Source: Piezodorus guildinii
Taxonomy: Eukaryota; Arthropoda; Insecta; Hemiptera; Pentatomidae
Reading direction: 5' to 3'
Assembly (NCBI GenBank): GCA_023052935.1
Contig: CM041292.1
Location: 204,065,799 to 204,129,798, forward strand
DNA length: 64,000 bases
The notes under the pieces were generated by a model. The model did not search any database, was not told the DNA's origin, and was given only the letters and a program-made list of their open reading frames with translations. The position numbers and the translations under genes are program-made. This document shows, one piece after another, positions 33,234-42,997 of this stretch. Each line of letters opens with the position of its first letter. The stretch's first letter is position 1.

Positions 33234-33263
33234 GTTTCGACCCCCATTGTGGGTCATCATCAG
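33234..33263 (-). ncRNA. hammerhead ribozyme-like core, P2 unit 1
   Basis: Reverse strand: CTGATGA, extra T, stem GACCC / GGGTC with loop ACAATGG, GAAAC. Stem fully paired. Confidence 0.55.
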
Positions 33264-33573
33264 GGCTTTTTTGAGCTGGAAATGTGGTGATGAGAAAAAC
33301 TTGAGTCACCTGGAGGTGTAGAAGAGATGGCTTGTTGAGATGAGAATGCCTGCTGTTGTTGAGTTGTAGATTGTATGTCCTGTCTGCGATTTTGTATTCT
33401 GGCACTGCGGCGGAGAGTTGAGGTGGATGTATCTTTTTGTTGTTGTTCCCGTGTTCTTTTCATCATTGTGGATATAATTAGTTGACCGTTGAGAATTACT
33501 GAAGGAATTAGTCCGGGTGGCGGTCATTAAATGAAACAACTGAATAGTTTCAACTATTTTATTGTTTGCCAAC

Positions 33574-33603
33574 GTTTCGACCCCCATTGTGGGTCATCAT
33601 CAG
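33574..33603 (-). ncRNA. hammerhead ribozyme-like core, P2 unit 2
   Basis: Identical to unit 1, 340 bp further on. Confidence 0.55.
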
Positions 33604-33913
33604 GGCTTTTTTGAGCTGGAAATGTGGTGATGAGAAAAACTTGAGTCACCTGGAGGTGTAGAAGAGATGGCTTGTTGAGATGAGAATGCCTGCTGTTGTT
33701 GAGTTGTAGATTGTATGTCCTGTCTGCGATTTTGTATTCTGGCACTGCGGCGGAGAGTTGAGGTGGATGTATCTTTTTGTTGTTGTTCCCGTGTTCTTTT
33801 CATCATTGTGGATATAATTAGTTGACCGTTGAGAATTACTGAAGGAATTAGTCCGGGTGGCGGTCATTAAATGAAACAACTGAATAGTTTCAACTATTTT
33901 ATTGTTTGCCAAC

Positions 33914-33943
33914 GTTTCGACCCCCATTGTGGGTCATCATCAG
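33914..33943 (-). ncRNA. hammerhead ribozyme-like core, P2 unit 3
   Basis: Identical to unit 1. Confidence 0.55.
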
Positions 33944-34253
33944 GGCTTTTTTGAGCTGGAAATGTGGTGATGAGAAAAACTTGAGTCACCTGGAGGTGTA
34001 GAAGAGATGGCTTGTTGAGATGAGAATGCCTGCTGTTGTTGAGTTGTAGATTGTATGTCCTGTCTGCGATTTTGTATTCTGGCACTGCGGCGGAGAGTTG
34101 AGGTGGATGTATCTTTTTGTTGTTGTTCCCGTGTTCTTTTCATCATTGTGGATATAATTAGTTGACCGTTGAGAATTACTGAAGGAATTAGTCCGGGTGG
34201 CGGTCATTAAATGAAACAACTGAATAGTTTCAACTATTTTATTGTTTGCCAAC

Positions 34254-34283
34254 GTTTCGACCCCCATTGTGGGTCATCATCAG
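34254..34283 (-). ncRNA. hammerhead ribozyme-like core, P2 unit 4
   Basis: Identical to unit 1; this unit is truncated at the palindrome centre. Confidence 0.55.
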
Positions 34284-34445
34284 GGCTTTTTTGAGCTGGA
34301 AATGTGGTGATGAGAAAAACTTGAGTCACCTGGAGGTGTAGAAGAGATGGCTTGTTGAGATGAGAATGCCTGCTCAAGCCATCTCTTCTACACCTCCAGG
34401 TGACTCAAGTTTTTCTCATCACCACATTTCCAGCTCAAAAAAGCC

Positions 34446-34475
34446 CTGATGATGACCCACAATGGGGGTCGAAAC
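34446..34475 (+). ncRNA. hammerhead ribozyme-like core, P2 inverted unit
   Basis: Same core in opposite orientation: CTGATGA 34446-34452, stem 34454-34458 with 34466-34470, GAAAC 34471-34475. Confidence 0.55.
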
Positions 34476-34583
34476 GTTGGCAAACAATAAAATAGTTGAA
34501 ACTATTCAGTTGTTTCATTTAATGACCGCCACCCGGACTAATTCCTTCAGTAATTCTCAACGGTCAACTAATTATATCCACAA

Positions 34584-34596
34584 TAAAAAAAAAATT
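34584..34596. repeat. 13-bp target duplication of P2, right copy
   Basis: See 33145-33157. Confidence 0.6.
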
Positions 34597-34745
34597 GTGA
34601 AACGTCATTTGTTATATAAATTGGAGACCCCAGTAATTATTTTTTTTCTCGATTTTGTGGCATATACCATGCATATACAACTTATCTTAATTGCGTAATT
34701 TAACTCCATATGCTTTCTAGTTTTTGAGTACATATTATTATTTAC

Positions 34746-35024
34746 TGTTTATTTGTTTATTTATTTAACGTCACTTTATGCTACTATGGCTAATCGGACG
34801 ATGCTACAGTGGGAGTCCTAAATTTTGCCTATCCAGGTATAATTAGGATAGGGATCTTTAACGAGTACCTGACATCGCACAGACTCGGGACCACCTTTTA
34901 ACGTCCCCTCCGAAGGACGCCATAACTAAGGATTTTTTACTCCCATTAAAAAATCCTAGGAACACCTGCGTGTTTGAATCCGTGACCTTTGGCATAGGAG
35001 GCTGTTATGCTAGCCACCCAGATC
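34746..35024 (-). mobile_element. SINE S1, head slightly truncated
   Basis: Tail TTTATTTATTTAACGTC on the left; the head ends at GCCACCCAGATC, lacking the outer CTACAAGTGATCCC. Flanked by ATTATTTAC (34737-34745 and 35025-35033). Confidence 0.9.
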
Positions 35025-35033
35025 ATTATTTAC

Positions 35034-35565
35034 ATATCACAAATATACACACAAACCAACTTACGTGACCAAAATAATCATGTGAATATTAATGAAATAA
35101 AATAAAGATGAGGACATAATTTTTGCCTTTACTTGACTAAATAATGATATATCAAATGAAGCCAGACAAATTGGACTTCTTCTGTTCACTGTATATTATT
35201 CTTACGGGACATAGAATAGAATAAATATTATTTTTCTTTTTATTTCAATATTGTTAACGTGTACGAAATTTCCAGGTTCGCATAGAACGTGGACCTGAAT
35301 ACAATGTAGTACCAGACAATATAATAGACATTTAGATTAACTCCTGAGAATTTGACGGAATTGGAACGTCTAATACATCATCGTTGACAGCCGAGGGGTA
35401 CATGGCAGACACCGATCAAGCACTGATAGTAACATTTGCTTCTATTGTTCAATATTGCTCGGTAGTTGTTGCAATCAATCAGTAAGGGAACAACAATGCC
35501 TATTTGATGACAAAATTAAAATTAATTTTTTTGGTGTTAGTCAAGTAGTTTAGATACGTAAGCGT
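35034..35565. other. unassigned stretch
   Basis: No gene or named repeat recognised. Confidence 0.4.
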
Positions 35566-35702
35566 TGCTCACACACACACACACACACACAGACCTTTTT
35601 GCGGGACTTGGTTATTTGGAATTAAGGGTGTATTTCCGTTAAAAACTAGAATTAAAAAATTTTCATGGTCACAATTTATTTCATATATAGGTAACTGAAA
35701 GT
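35566..35702 (+). mobile_element. element H, 3' end fragment
   Basis: (CA)n, CCTTTTTGCGGGACTTGGTT, the hairpin variant TATTTCATATATAGGTAACT and GAAAGTA. Only the last 135 bp of H. Confidence 0.75.
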
Positions 35703-35894
35703 AAAAAGTCATGTTTGGCTACATTTATTGTTCTGGCTTTAATGATATATTATTTGTAAAAAAAAAAAAGAAGCTTTATGGTTGTTGTTAGCAGTGAAAA
35801 TTTGAAGTTATTTCCATAATATACGATTTGTCACTAGGACCTACAGTTAATTTATTGTTTAAAATGAAAAACGTCACGTTGGTCTTTTTTGGTA

Positions 35895-36180
35895 TATTCA
35901 TGTAAATTTAATGGACTTTAATATCCTGTAGGTTTCATTCACATTGAAATAGTCAAACAGTCACAAATATTTAAAATTGTCTTTCTTTCAAGGACGTTTA
36001 ATTTTGTAGATTAAAAAAAAAAAAAAAAAACCTTTATTATTTATAGAAGAAACAAAAACAATTTCATTTGATTAGCATTGATAAAAAAAAAAAAGGCAAA
36101 ATATAAATTTCATAACCAACTAAAGGAGATTTTTCTTTTGGTTTTATTTATATTGAAATATTATGATAAGGCTTTCATTC
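35895..36180 (-). mobile_element. element H, internal fragment
   Basis: Contains TTTAATGGACTTTAATATC, CTGTAGGTTTCATTC, TTTAATTTTGTAGATT and CAACTAAAGGAGA in H order. Interrupted by two A-runs (36007-36030 and 36085-36095). Confidence 0.6.
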
Positions 36181-36235
36181 TAAATTCGCAATACAATTAA
36201 CTGTAACATTAAAATAATAAAGTATTTAAAAAATA
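36114..36235. repeat. direct repeat, left copy
   Basis: ATAACCAACTAAAGGAGATT through AATAATAAAGTATTT recurs nearly unchanged at 36720-36839, flanking the tRNA-like cluster. Suggests duplication of the flank together with the cluster. Confidence 0.8.
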
Positions 36236-36239
36236 TATT

Positions 36240-36720
36240 TGTACTTGTGACCTTAAGTATAGAAGGCTATTTTGCTAGCCACTACTCCACAGGTGACCCT
36301 CAATGCATTCAACAAGGTGTTTGAATCTACCGGGTTTGAACCCGTGACCTTGGGCAGATTAATCTTTAAAACCTTGCTGAATGCATCCAGGGTCACCTGT
36401 GGAGTAGTGGCTAGCATAACAGCCTCTTTTAAAGGACGAAATAACCAAGGATTTTGACTCCCTAAAAGCAAGTATAGGGCCATTTGCTGGTTTTGAACTT
36501 GCGACCTTAACTATAGAGCTGTTATGGCTAGCCACTACTCCACAGGTGAACCTCTATGCATTCTAAAAGTTGTTGAGGACTAATATGTCCAAGGTCACGG
36601 GTTCAAACCCGGCAGATTCAAACACCTTGTTGAATGCATTGAGGGTCACCTGTGGAGTAGTTGCTAGCATAACAGCTCTATAGTTAAGGTCGCAAGTTCA
36701 AAACCATTATCTTAAATCTT
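36240..36720. mobile_element. SINE S3: four tRNA-like heads in alternating orientation
   Basis: Heads with GGTCACCTGTGGAGTAGTGG and GCTAGCATAACAGC occur on the - strand (36240-36300), + (36390-36430), - (36480-36560) and + (36645-36700). B-box-like GGGTTTGAACCC or GGGTTCAAACCC lies between. The body near 36440-36500 parallels S1 (AAGGATTTTGACTCCC), so S3 is an S1 relative. No full tRNA cloverleaf, so not counted as tRNA genes. Confidence 0.65.
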
Positions 36721-36839
36721 ACAATAACCAACTAAAGGAGATTTTTCTTTTGGTTTTATTTATATTGAAATATTATGATAAGCCTTTCATTCTAAATTCG
36801 CAATACAATTAACTGTAACATTCAAATAATAAAGTATTT
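36720..36839. repeat. direct repeat, right copy
   Basis: Pairs with 36114-36235. Confidence 0.8.
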
Positions 36840-37128
36840 GTTTGTTTGTTTATTTATTTAACGTCACTTTATGCTACTATGGCTAATCGGACGATGCTAC
36901 AGTGGGAGTCCTAAATTTTGCCTATCCAGGTTTTATTAGGATAGGGATCTTTAACGAGTACCTGACATCTTAACATCTTAACCTGACATTTTAACGTCCC
37001 CTCCGAAGGACGGCGTAACTAAGGATTTTTTACTCCCATTAAAAAATCCTAGGACCACCTGCGGATTTGAACCCGTGACCTTTAGCATGGGAGGCTGTTA
37101 CGCTAGCCACCCAGCTACAAGTGATCCC
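36840..37128 (-). mobile_element. SINE S1
   Basis: Complete head and tail; the middle CACAGGCTCGGGACC is replaced by TTAACATCTTAACCTGACAT. Flanked by ATAAAGTATTT (36829-36839 and 37129-37139). Confidence 0.9.
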
Positions 37129-37462
37129 ATAAAGTATTTAAAAAATATAAGATCGCCTTTCGAATAATAATATTTTTATTTAAATAATAGTATAAAACAA
37201 TTTAACTTATAAACAGTAGTCATCAGAACTAATATTAACGACATTTATATATCGGTATACGATAATAACATTAATCTATACTAATATTATAAAGCTGAAG
37301 AGTTTGGAAGTTTCTTTAAGCGCGCTAATCTCAGAAACAACTGGTTGGAATTGAAAAATTGTTTTCGTGTTGGATAGTCCATTTATCGAGGAAGGTTATA
37401 GGCTATATAACATCACGCTGCGACCAATAGGACCGAAGAATCAGTGGAAAATGTGTAAAAAA

Positions 37463-38190
37463 TCTGGTGCGGGCAACACACGACTTTCACTTACCTCCAT
37501 TTTTAAAATCAATAAAAGAATTTTCAAATACAGTTAAAGATAAAAAATACGTGAAACTATTAATTAATTAATTAAATTAAATTTCTATAAAAACATGTGT
37601 TTCATTAAAAAATCTATTATATTATTATCTAAAATAATCAGTTAGTTTTATGTCCATTAAAATCTTGTGAATGAGATGATATTTTTTCTAAAATCTTTAG
37701 CTTTCCAACGGTATATCATACATGTATATTACTGCTCTTATGTTCAAAAACGAAAAATTGCATTAAAAAAATATTTTTTCTGTTTTCTCCTTTAGTTGGG
37801 TATCGAATTTATTCAATTTATATATTTACCGGTTTTTCATCAGCGTTAACAAGATAATCTAGTTATTATTATTGAATCTACAAAATTAAAGGTACTTTAG
37901 GGGAAGACAATTTAAAATATCGGCATTTAAGCCCTGTCAGACCATTTTTATCCAAATAAAACCTACATGATATTAAAGCCCATTAATTTTTACATCGATA
38001 TAGCAAGTTTAATCAAAATCGTCGGAACCATTTTCGAGAAAATTGAAAAAAGGTGCAAAATGCATGGTATAAAGTGCCTCTTCTGGTAAGCTCATTTTGA
38101 TTAAAAAAGTTTTGTCACGTCTCGGGCATACAATTGTCTTAAATATGAAATTTCAGTTTCATAGGACTTACCGTTTCCGCCCGGGAGTTA

Positions 38191-38248
<58 letters not shown>

Positions 38249-38375
38249 TTTTGCGGGACTTGGTTATTTGGACTCAGGGGACCCTAAAAAGTGTATTTCC
38301 GTTGAAAACTGGAATTCGAAAATTTTCACGATCGCAATACTTCCCCTTACTATATATACAATAGTAAGTGAAAGT
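37463..38375 (+). mobile_element. element H, full-length, nested in Helitron B
   Basis: Starts TCTGGTGCGGGCAACACACG; includes a (CA)n of about 27 units (38192-38246) and ends in the TATATA hairpin and GTAAGTGAAAGT. Flanked by A-runs. Helitron A shows the unoccupied site. Confidence 0.9.
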
Positions 38376-38546
38376 AAAAAATTAACCTTGCATCCCAATG
38401 ATTTTTTTAATTTTTAAAATAATTCAATTTCCCAACTTTTGCCGTAATAATTAATAAATCACAGAGACAAACATTTAAACATAGGAATCGATTTACATCA
38501 ACACTGCTTTTCACACCGCGTTGTCACAAGATCAGTATTCAATATG

Positions 38547-38555
38547 ATTCTTCTA
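38547..38555. repeat. LINE target duplication, left copy
   Basis: ATTCTTCTA, repeated at 39241-39249. Confidence 0.75.
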
Positions 38556-39240
38556 TTACCTAAACAGTTTACGATAGAAAATGTAAAGAAATCCATTTCC
38601 AGTACGATATTATACCTAGGAATCAAATTTGACCGACACTTGACTTTTGCAGGTCACTTTAGAAAAAAACTAACTCATGTTAGAAAGCAGTCGTACAGAC
38701 TAGCCCATCTCCTCACCTTGCCACACTTAAGTTTGCGACTGAAAATCATTATTTACAGCAGCTTCATCCGGCCAGCTCTGCTGTACGGTGCTCCTATGTT
38801 TCCTCATATCACACAGCACACAGCGAAGAAAATGCAGCAATTTCAAAATGGGGTGGTCAAAAAAATATGCAGAAGCACTTCACTCCAACTGTGCAAGAGT
38901 TTATGAAGCGACGTCAGGTCAAGTTTTTTGAAACTACAAAACAAATTGCGAATCGTTAGTTTGTAGCTTAATACCTCCACCAGCCCCAAAACGGTGGCAA
39001 AATGCTGTTGTATCTGATTAAGTTATTATAGAATAAGATAGGCTTAAGAGGTAATTTTAAGGACACCAAACAGCCAGAAGCGAGCCCCGTCGCAGATATA
39101 CTTCATTTTGAAAATCATTTTAAAACCTTTAAGAACTCCGCAATTCCTTAAAATGTATTTAAGTTAAAGAAAAAGGTATAATTTAGTAACGAAAACGATT
39201 AATTAAGAATTTTAAATTAAGGGATAAGGAAAAAAAAAAA
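38556..39240 (+). mobile_element. 5'-truncated LINE with poly(A), nested in Helitron B
   Basis: Ends in an A-run (39230-39240) next to the repeated target. The coding part (38556-38906) reads VKKSISSTILYLGIKFDRHL, LRLKIIIYSSFIRPALLYGA and QNGVVKKI, the post-palm thumb region of a Jockey-group reverse transcriptase. It is open until a stop at 38904, after which frames are broken (for example ..VKFFETTKQIANR then a stop). Confidence 0.8.
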
Positions 39241-39478
39241 ATTCTTCTATCACAAGAAAATAAAACTAAAAATATCATTTACGTAGAAGTACTTTAAAAT
39301 ATATCCTTTTAAAAACTTCTTACTAGCGATCATAATAACAGAAATAGACGCGGACCAAGTCGCGGGGAACAGCTAGTAGTAAAATAGAAGAAATACACGT
39401 AAGAAAATGAATGGATGTAAGATACTTCCTCCTAGCTAATACTTCCTCGCCATTTTAAGGTAGCTCTTACTGAAATTT

Positions 39479-39493
39479 AATAACGATACATCC
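39479..39493. repeat. 15-bp LINE target duplication, left copy
   Basis: AATAACGATACATCC, repeated at 40428-40442. Confidence 0.9.
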
Positions 39494-40356
39494 AATACAA
39501 ATCTATCCACGAAATAAATCACACGTTTGCTGCTACCTTACATCAGTACCGAAACAGTCTAGTCATCTACACCGACGGATCTAAAACAGCTGAATCAACA
39601 TCTTGTGCTTTAGTCTACAATAACACAGCCAAAAAATATAAACTGAGTAATATATGCTCAATTTTTACAGCCGAATTAACTGCCATTCTAGAAGCACTTC
39701 AATTAGCATTAACCACCAGTGAGGAAACAATAGTAATATGCTCGGATTCTTTAAGTGCTCTTCAATCTCTCAGCAACCCCTTCACGGAAAATCAGCTTGT
39801 CCATGAAATATACCGCCTTCTGCAAACCTTATGTACTTCACGTAGAAATATTACATTTTTCTGAATTCCAAGCCACAGTGGTATAACAGGGAATGAGATG
39901 GCCGATAAGGCAGCTGCAGAAGCTCACTCATCAGACACTGTCGAACCGACCTATCTAACCAGCGCTGAAATTTTCCGTCCCCTAAAGAATAAAATCAAGA
40001 CCGACTGGCAAAATCTATGGGATCAACAGACAACAAGCAAATTGAGATTGGTGAAACCCAGAGTTGACAAGTGGTCTTCTAGCTCCAGAGATTCAAGAAG
40101 AGAGGAATTGGTCCTCGCTCGGCTCCGACTGGGACACAGCCGCCTCACTCATGGCCAGAGAAGCCGCACCAAATTGTCAGCATTGCGATGCCAATTTAAC
40201 CATTAAACATATCATCGAAGAATGTCCTAATTACACGAGGATTATGGCAAAGCATGAAGTACCACGCTCCCTTACAGAAGTATTATGCGACAGTGAAAAT
40301 GTAAATTCCAAAATTCTAAATTCATTAAAAGAACTCTGTTTGTACAATTCAATGTA
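39494..40356 (+). pseudogene. LINE ORF2 C-terminus: RNase H and CCHC knuckle, broken
   Basis: RNase H motifs in order: IYTDGSKTAESTSCAL, FTAELTAILEALQL, VICSDSLSALQSL and SHSGITGNEMADKAAAE. The Trp codon before IPSHSG has become TGA near 39863. A frameshift near 40160 puts the knuckle CQHCDANLTIKHIIEEC in another frame. Both lesions make it dead; the polymerase part is absent. Confidence 0.9.
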
Positions 40357-40427
40357 AATATTGAAATAGGGCGATGATAACCGATTATGATGTTTTTCGC
40401 CCACAAAAATCTAATAAATAAATAAAT
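39494..40427 (+). mobile_element. 5'-truncated LINE with RNase H
   Basis: A 934-bp insertion with a perfect 15-bp target duplication and a (TAAA)n-like tail. Not the same family as 29037-30427, but similar layout. Confidence 0.9.
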
Positions 40428-40486
40428 AATAACGATACATCCTATCATACAATTGAAAAAGAGTTACCCGTTTTAATATAAGTTTT

Positions 40487-42215
40487 TTTTTTTTTAAACA
40501 TGATTTATTGAAATTTACAACTGTACTAAATAAATAAAATAATATAAATAATAAAATAAAGTAAATATGATATAAGAAAAATTACATGAAAAGGACTTGT
40601 AGAAGAACTATCCAATGGTAGCACTCCTATAACTATTCTAAACTAGTAGGTCTCGGGGTCATCTCCTTTTTATACGCCTCGGAGGATTGTCGGGAATTGA
40701 AGAGAAAGAAAGGATTGAAACTAGAGGATTAGGGTGGGAATGGAGTTTGTCATGAAAGGAATGGTATCAAGATTGGTAGCACAGTAAAATAAGGCCAATT
40801 ATCAAGGTTTGTGAGAATTAATTCGGGCAAAGCTGGAAATCGTTTTAATACCTCTTAATGGTCCTAAATAAAAGTAATCTGAGTTTGCACCATCACAGGT
40901 GGTGAGCTTAACTTTTTGGAGCCGAAAAACCTCGAATTTTTCAGTTTTTCGCCTATAACTCGTAAACGGTGCTTCTTACAGAAAATATTTTTCTTTTCAA
41001 AATAAAAGAACGTTAAATCTTTATTCCCATTAAAACTACGGCAGCAGTCACTGCAGAATGTTTTAAATCGGCCTTATCAAGCAAATATTTCTCACAAGTC
41101 TTTGGACGCGTATAGTGGAAAATCGATAAAAAATAATTTTTTTTAAGGTTTGTACCTACCGAATCTGAAATTTAAAGAAGCTTGTATACTTTAAATTTGA
41201 TGCTCTACAGCTTTTATTCTATGACATTTTTTGATTTGGATAGTTGTTTTCAAGTTACACTTGTCTCTTAGTGACCAAATTGGGTTTTTCAGCCAAAATG
41301 GAAAAAATTGCCTATTTCTGAAGAACGATTGCGGCAATATTACTAAACCAAATTCAATAACTAAGATATCTTTTAGAAAAAAAATTTAACGTTCTTTCGT
41401 TTTGAAAAAAAAGATATTTTCTGTAAGAAGCACCGTTTACGAGTTATAGGCGAAAAACTGAAAAAGTGCGAAAAATACAAGGTTTTTCAGCTCCAAAAAG
41501 TTAAGCTCTCCACCTGTAAAGGTGCAAACACAGACTACTTTCATTTAGGACAATTAAGAGGTATTAAAACAATTTCCAGCTTTGTCCGAATTAATTCTCA
41601 TAAATATCCTTATTTTACTGGGCTATGGGCCAAATCAGTAACATACGGAATATTAAGTTCTATGTGGATCAGTTTATTAGTTACAAAGTAAAGAGCATTG
41701 AGGATTTTACGAAGGATTTTGGATTGTAGGGATTGGATACGGGAAGAATTTGATGGTTTAGTAGAGCCCCAAAGAGCTTAGGCCGTATGATAGTCATGTA
41801 GATGAGCCTTTTGTAGTTAAGTGGAAGATTAGAACGATTGTCTGGTAAGTGTTGAAGTAGTCGAAAACGTCGTGCAGTTTCTTGTCATTTCAGTCTTGTG
41901 TGAGGGTTCCAAGTAAGGCGTTTGTCAAGGTGCAGTCCTAGGTATCGGATCTGTTCAACTGGGACAAGAGGAGTGTTATTGAAGGATACTGTTGGGCAGG
42001 TTGTCATTGGTTTACGACGAAGGGTAAAGGTTATTTGGTGGGATTTATTGGAATTTATTTTTATTCTCCAATTCTGACACCATACTTATGTCTCTGATAT
42101 GGGATTGAAGAGTTTGGGAGGCAATAATTGGATCGTTGTTGATTGATAACACACAAGTGTCATCAGCATAGGTAGAAAGGAAAGTGCTAGGATGGGATGG
42201 GATATCAGGTTGGTC
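40487..42215 (-). pseudogene. Jockey-like LINE, 5'-truncated, interrupted by foldback element
   Basis: The T-run at 40487-40500 is the reversed poly(A). Reverse-strand reading from the right: STYADDTCVLSINND (YADD catalytic box), SLQSKILRKILNALYFVTN, LNIPYVTD, and beyond the foldback insertion HSHPNP and PPRRIKRR.PRDLL. Frameshifts and stops throughout. Same subfamily as 19224-19455. Confidence 0.8.
40779..41623. mobile_element. foldback DNA element, about 250-bp inverted repeats
   Basis: Left arm 40779-41042 and right arm 41385-41623 are inverted copies (GCMCAGTAAAATAAGG at the tips; CGCCTATAACTCGTAAACGG inside). TA lies on both sides (40777-40778, 41624-41625). The 340-bp centre is noncoding. 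It interrupts the C-terminal coding part of a Jockey LINE, and joining the flanks restores the LINE reading order. Likely a Tc1/mariner-type MITE because of the TA target; superfamily not certain. Confidence 0.8.
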
Positions 42216-42660
42216 TTGTGATGAATTTATCCAAAACTAAAATAATGACTAATTCAGAAAATATATCCAAAACAGAAAATTCTCTTGCAAAAATAGAATT
42301 AGTCAAAGACATCATTTACCTAGGACAGACCATTTCATTCCATGACCGCCTTTCCAAAGAAATTAAAAAACGGATTGCCTCTTGCTGGAAGAAAATATAT
42401 ACTTTACATTTTATGCGTAGGTTTTTTGTATAATTTTTCCTACAATCGCAATGTAACCTCAATTTTTCACCATATGTTTGCCATTTAGGCTAATGTACTA
42501 TAATCACAAAAAAACAAAAATATTTTCTGATTGTAAGTAAGGATGACTCATCCAAAATCATTGTTAACATTTTGTCAAAATGTAAATATGTGAATAAAGT
42601 TTATTTATTTTTTTTTTTATTTTATTATACTTTACATCGAAAATATTTATTTTCTTTAAG
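42216..42660 (+). pseudogene. second RTE-like LINE fragment, interrupted
   Basis: Frame reads GLVMNLSKTKIMTNS, VKDIIYLGQTISFHDRLSKE and IKKRIASCWKKIYTLH, the thumb region of RTE/BovB-type reverse transcriptases. It breaks at 42410, where a LINE 3' UTR piece is inserted, and resumes at 42638 with RKYLFSLSY. It is a different family from the complete RTE. Confidence 0.7.
42410..42626 (+). mobile_element. LINE 3' UTR fragment inserted in RTE fragment
   Basis: Noncoding 217 bp ending GTGAATAAAGTTTATTTA and a T-rich tail; flanked by ATACTTTACAT (42399-42409 and 42627-42637). Family unknown. Confidence 0.65.
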
Positions 42661-42668
42661 TTACTAGA

Positions 42669-42988
42669 GGGAGTGGCGTGGTCTAGTGGATAGAGCGATA
42701 GTCTACTGTGCTCCGGGTCCTGGGTTCGAATCCCGGTTATGACAGAATATTATTTATTCTATTATTTCACCCTGGGGTGACCCTAGGGTATGGAGACCCT
42801 CCTGGGGCAGACCCAGCCTCTATAAAGTGGGTACCTGAAAATGGGGATAAAACCTGGCGGCTGAGCGTGATCTCGGCCGAATCATCTCATTGCACGGCCG
42901 TTGGCCTTGAAACAGTACAAATCTATATGTACTCAGCCCAAGACCCTTCATCGGTTGTAGTGGCACGGTTTTTTTTTTTTCTTTTTTT
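42669..42988 (+). mobile_element. SINE S2, complete
   Basis: tRNA-like head GGGAGTGGCGTGGTCTAGTG (A box), B box GGTTCGAATCC, body CCCTAGGGTATGGAGACCCT, end TTGTAGTGGCACGG plus T-rich tail. Flanked by GTTACTAGA (42660-42668 and 42989-42997). Best reference copy of S2. Confidence 0.9.
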
Positions 42989-42997
42989 GTTACTAGA

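Larger units (their letters stand above)
33158..34583 (-). mobile_element. P2: tandem hammerhead-bearing repeat (retrozyme or Penelope-like terminal array)
   Basis: Three full 340-bp direct units plus a partial fourth (to about 34373), then an inverted partial unit to 34583. Units are identical as far as I can compare. On the reverse strand each unit reads: about 210 bp with an open frame of 68 codons, a hammerhead-like core, ACGTTGGCAAACAATAAAAT, a GCCACCCGGACTAATTCC block and CAACTAATTATATCCACAAT. The whole is flanked by a 13-bp duplication. Tandem 170-400-bp units with type I hammerheads and target duplications describe metazoan retrozymes; Penelope-like terminal repeats look similar. No reverse transcriptase is present. 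Confidence 0.75.
37275..39376 (+). mobile_element. Helitron B, non-autonomous, with two nested insertions
   Basis: Starts TCTATACTAATATTATAAAG after A and ends GTCGCGGGGAACAGCTAG before T. Core sequence matches Helitron A on both sides of an element H copy (37463-38375) and a LINE fragment (38556-39240). No replicase encoded. Confidence 0.9.

Noticed and set aside
33260..34146. Three identical 68-codon frames (MMKRTREQQQ..) as genes
   Set aside because: They arise from the 340-bp tandem unit; no domain is recognisable. Kept only as a possible Penelope-like ORF start.
38097..38417. 106-codon frame with (TH)n repeat
   Set aside because: The TH repeat is the (CA)n tract of element H; noncoding.
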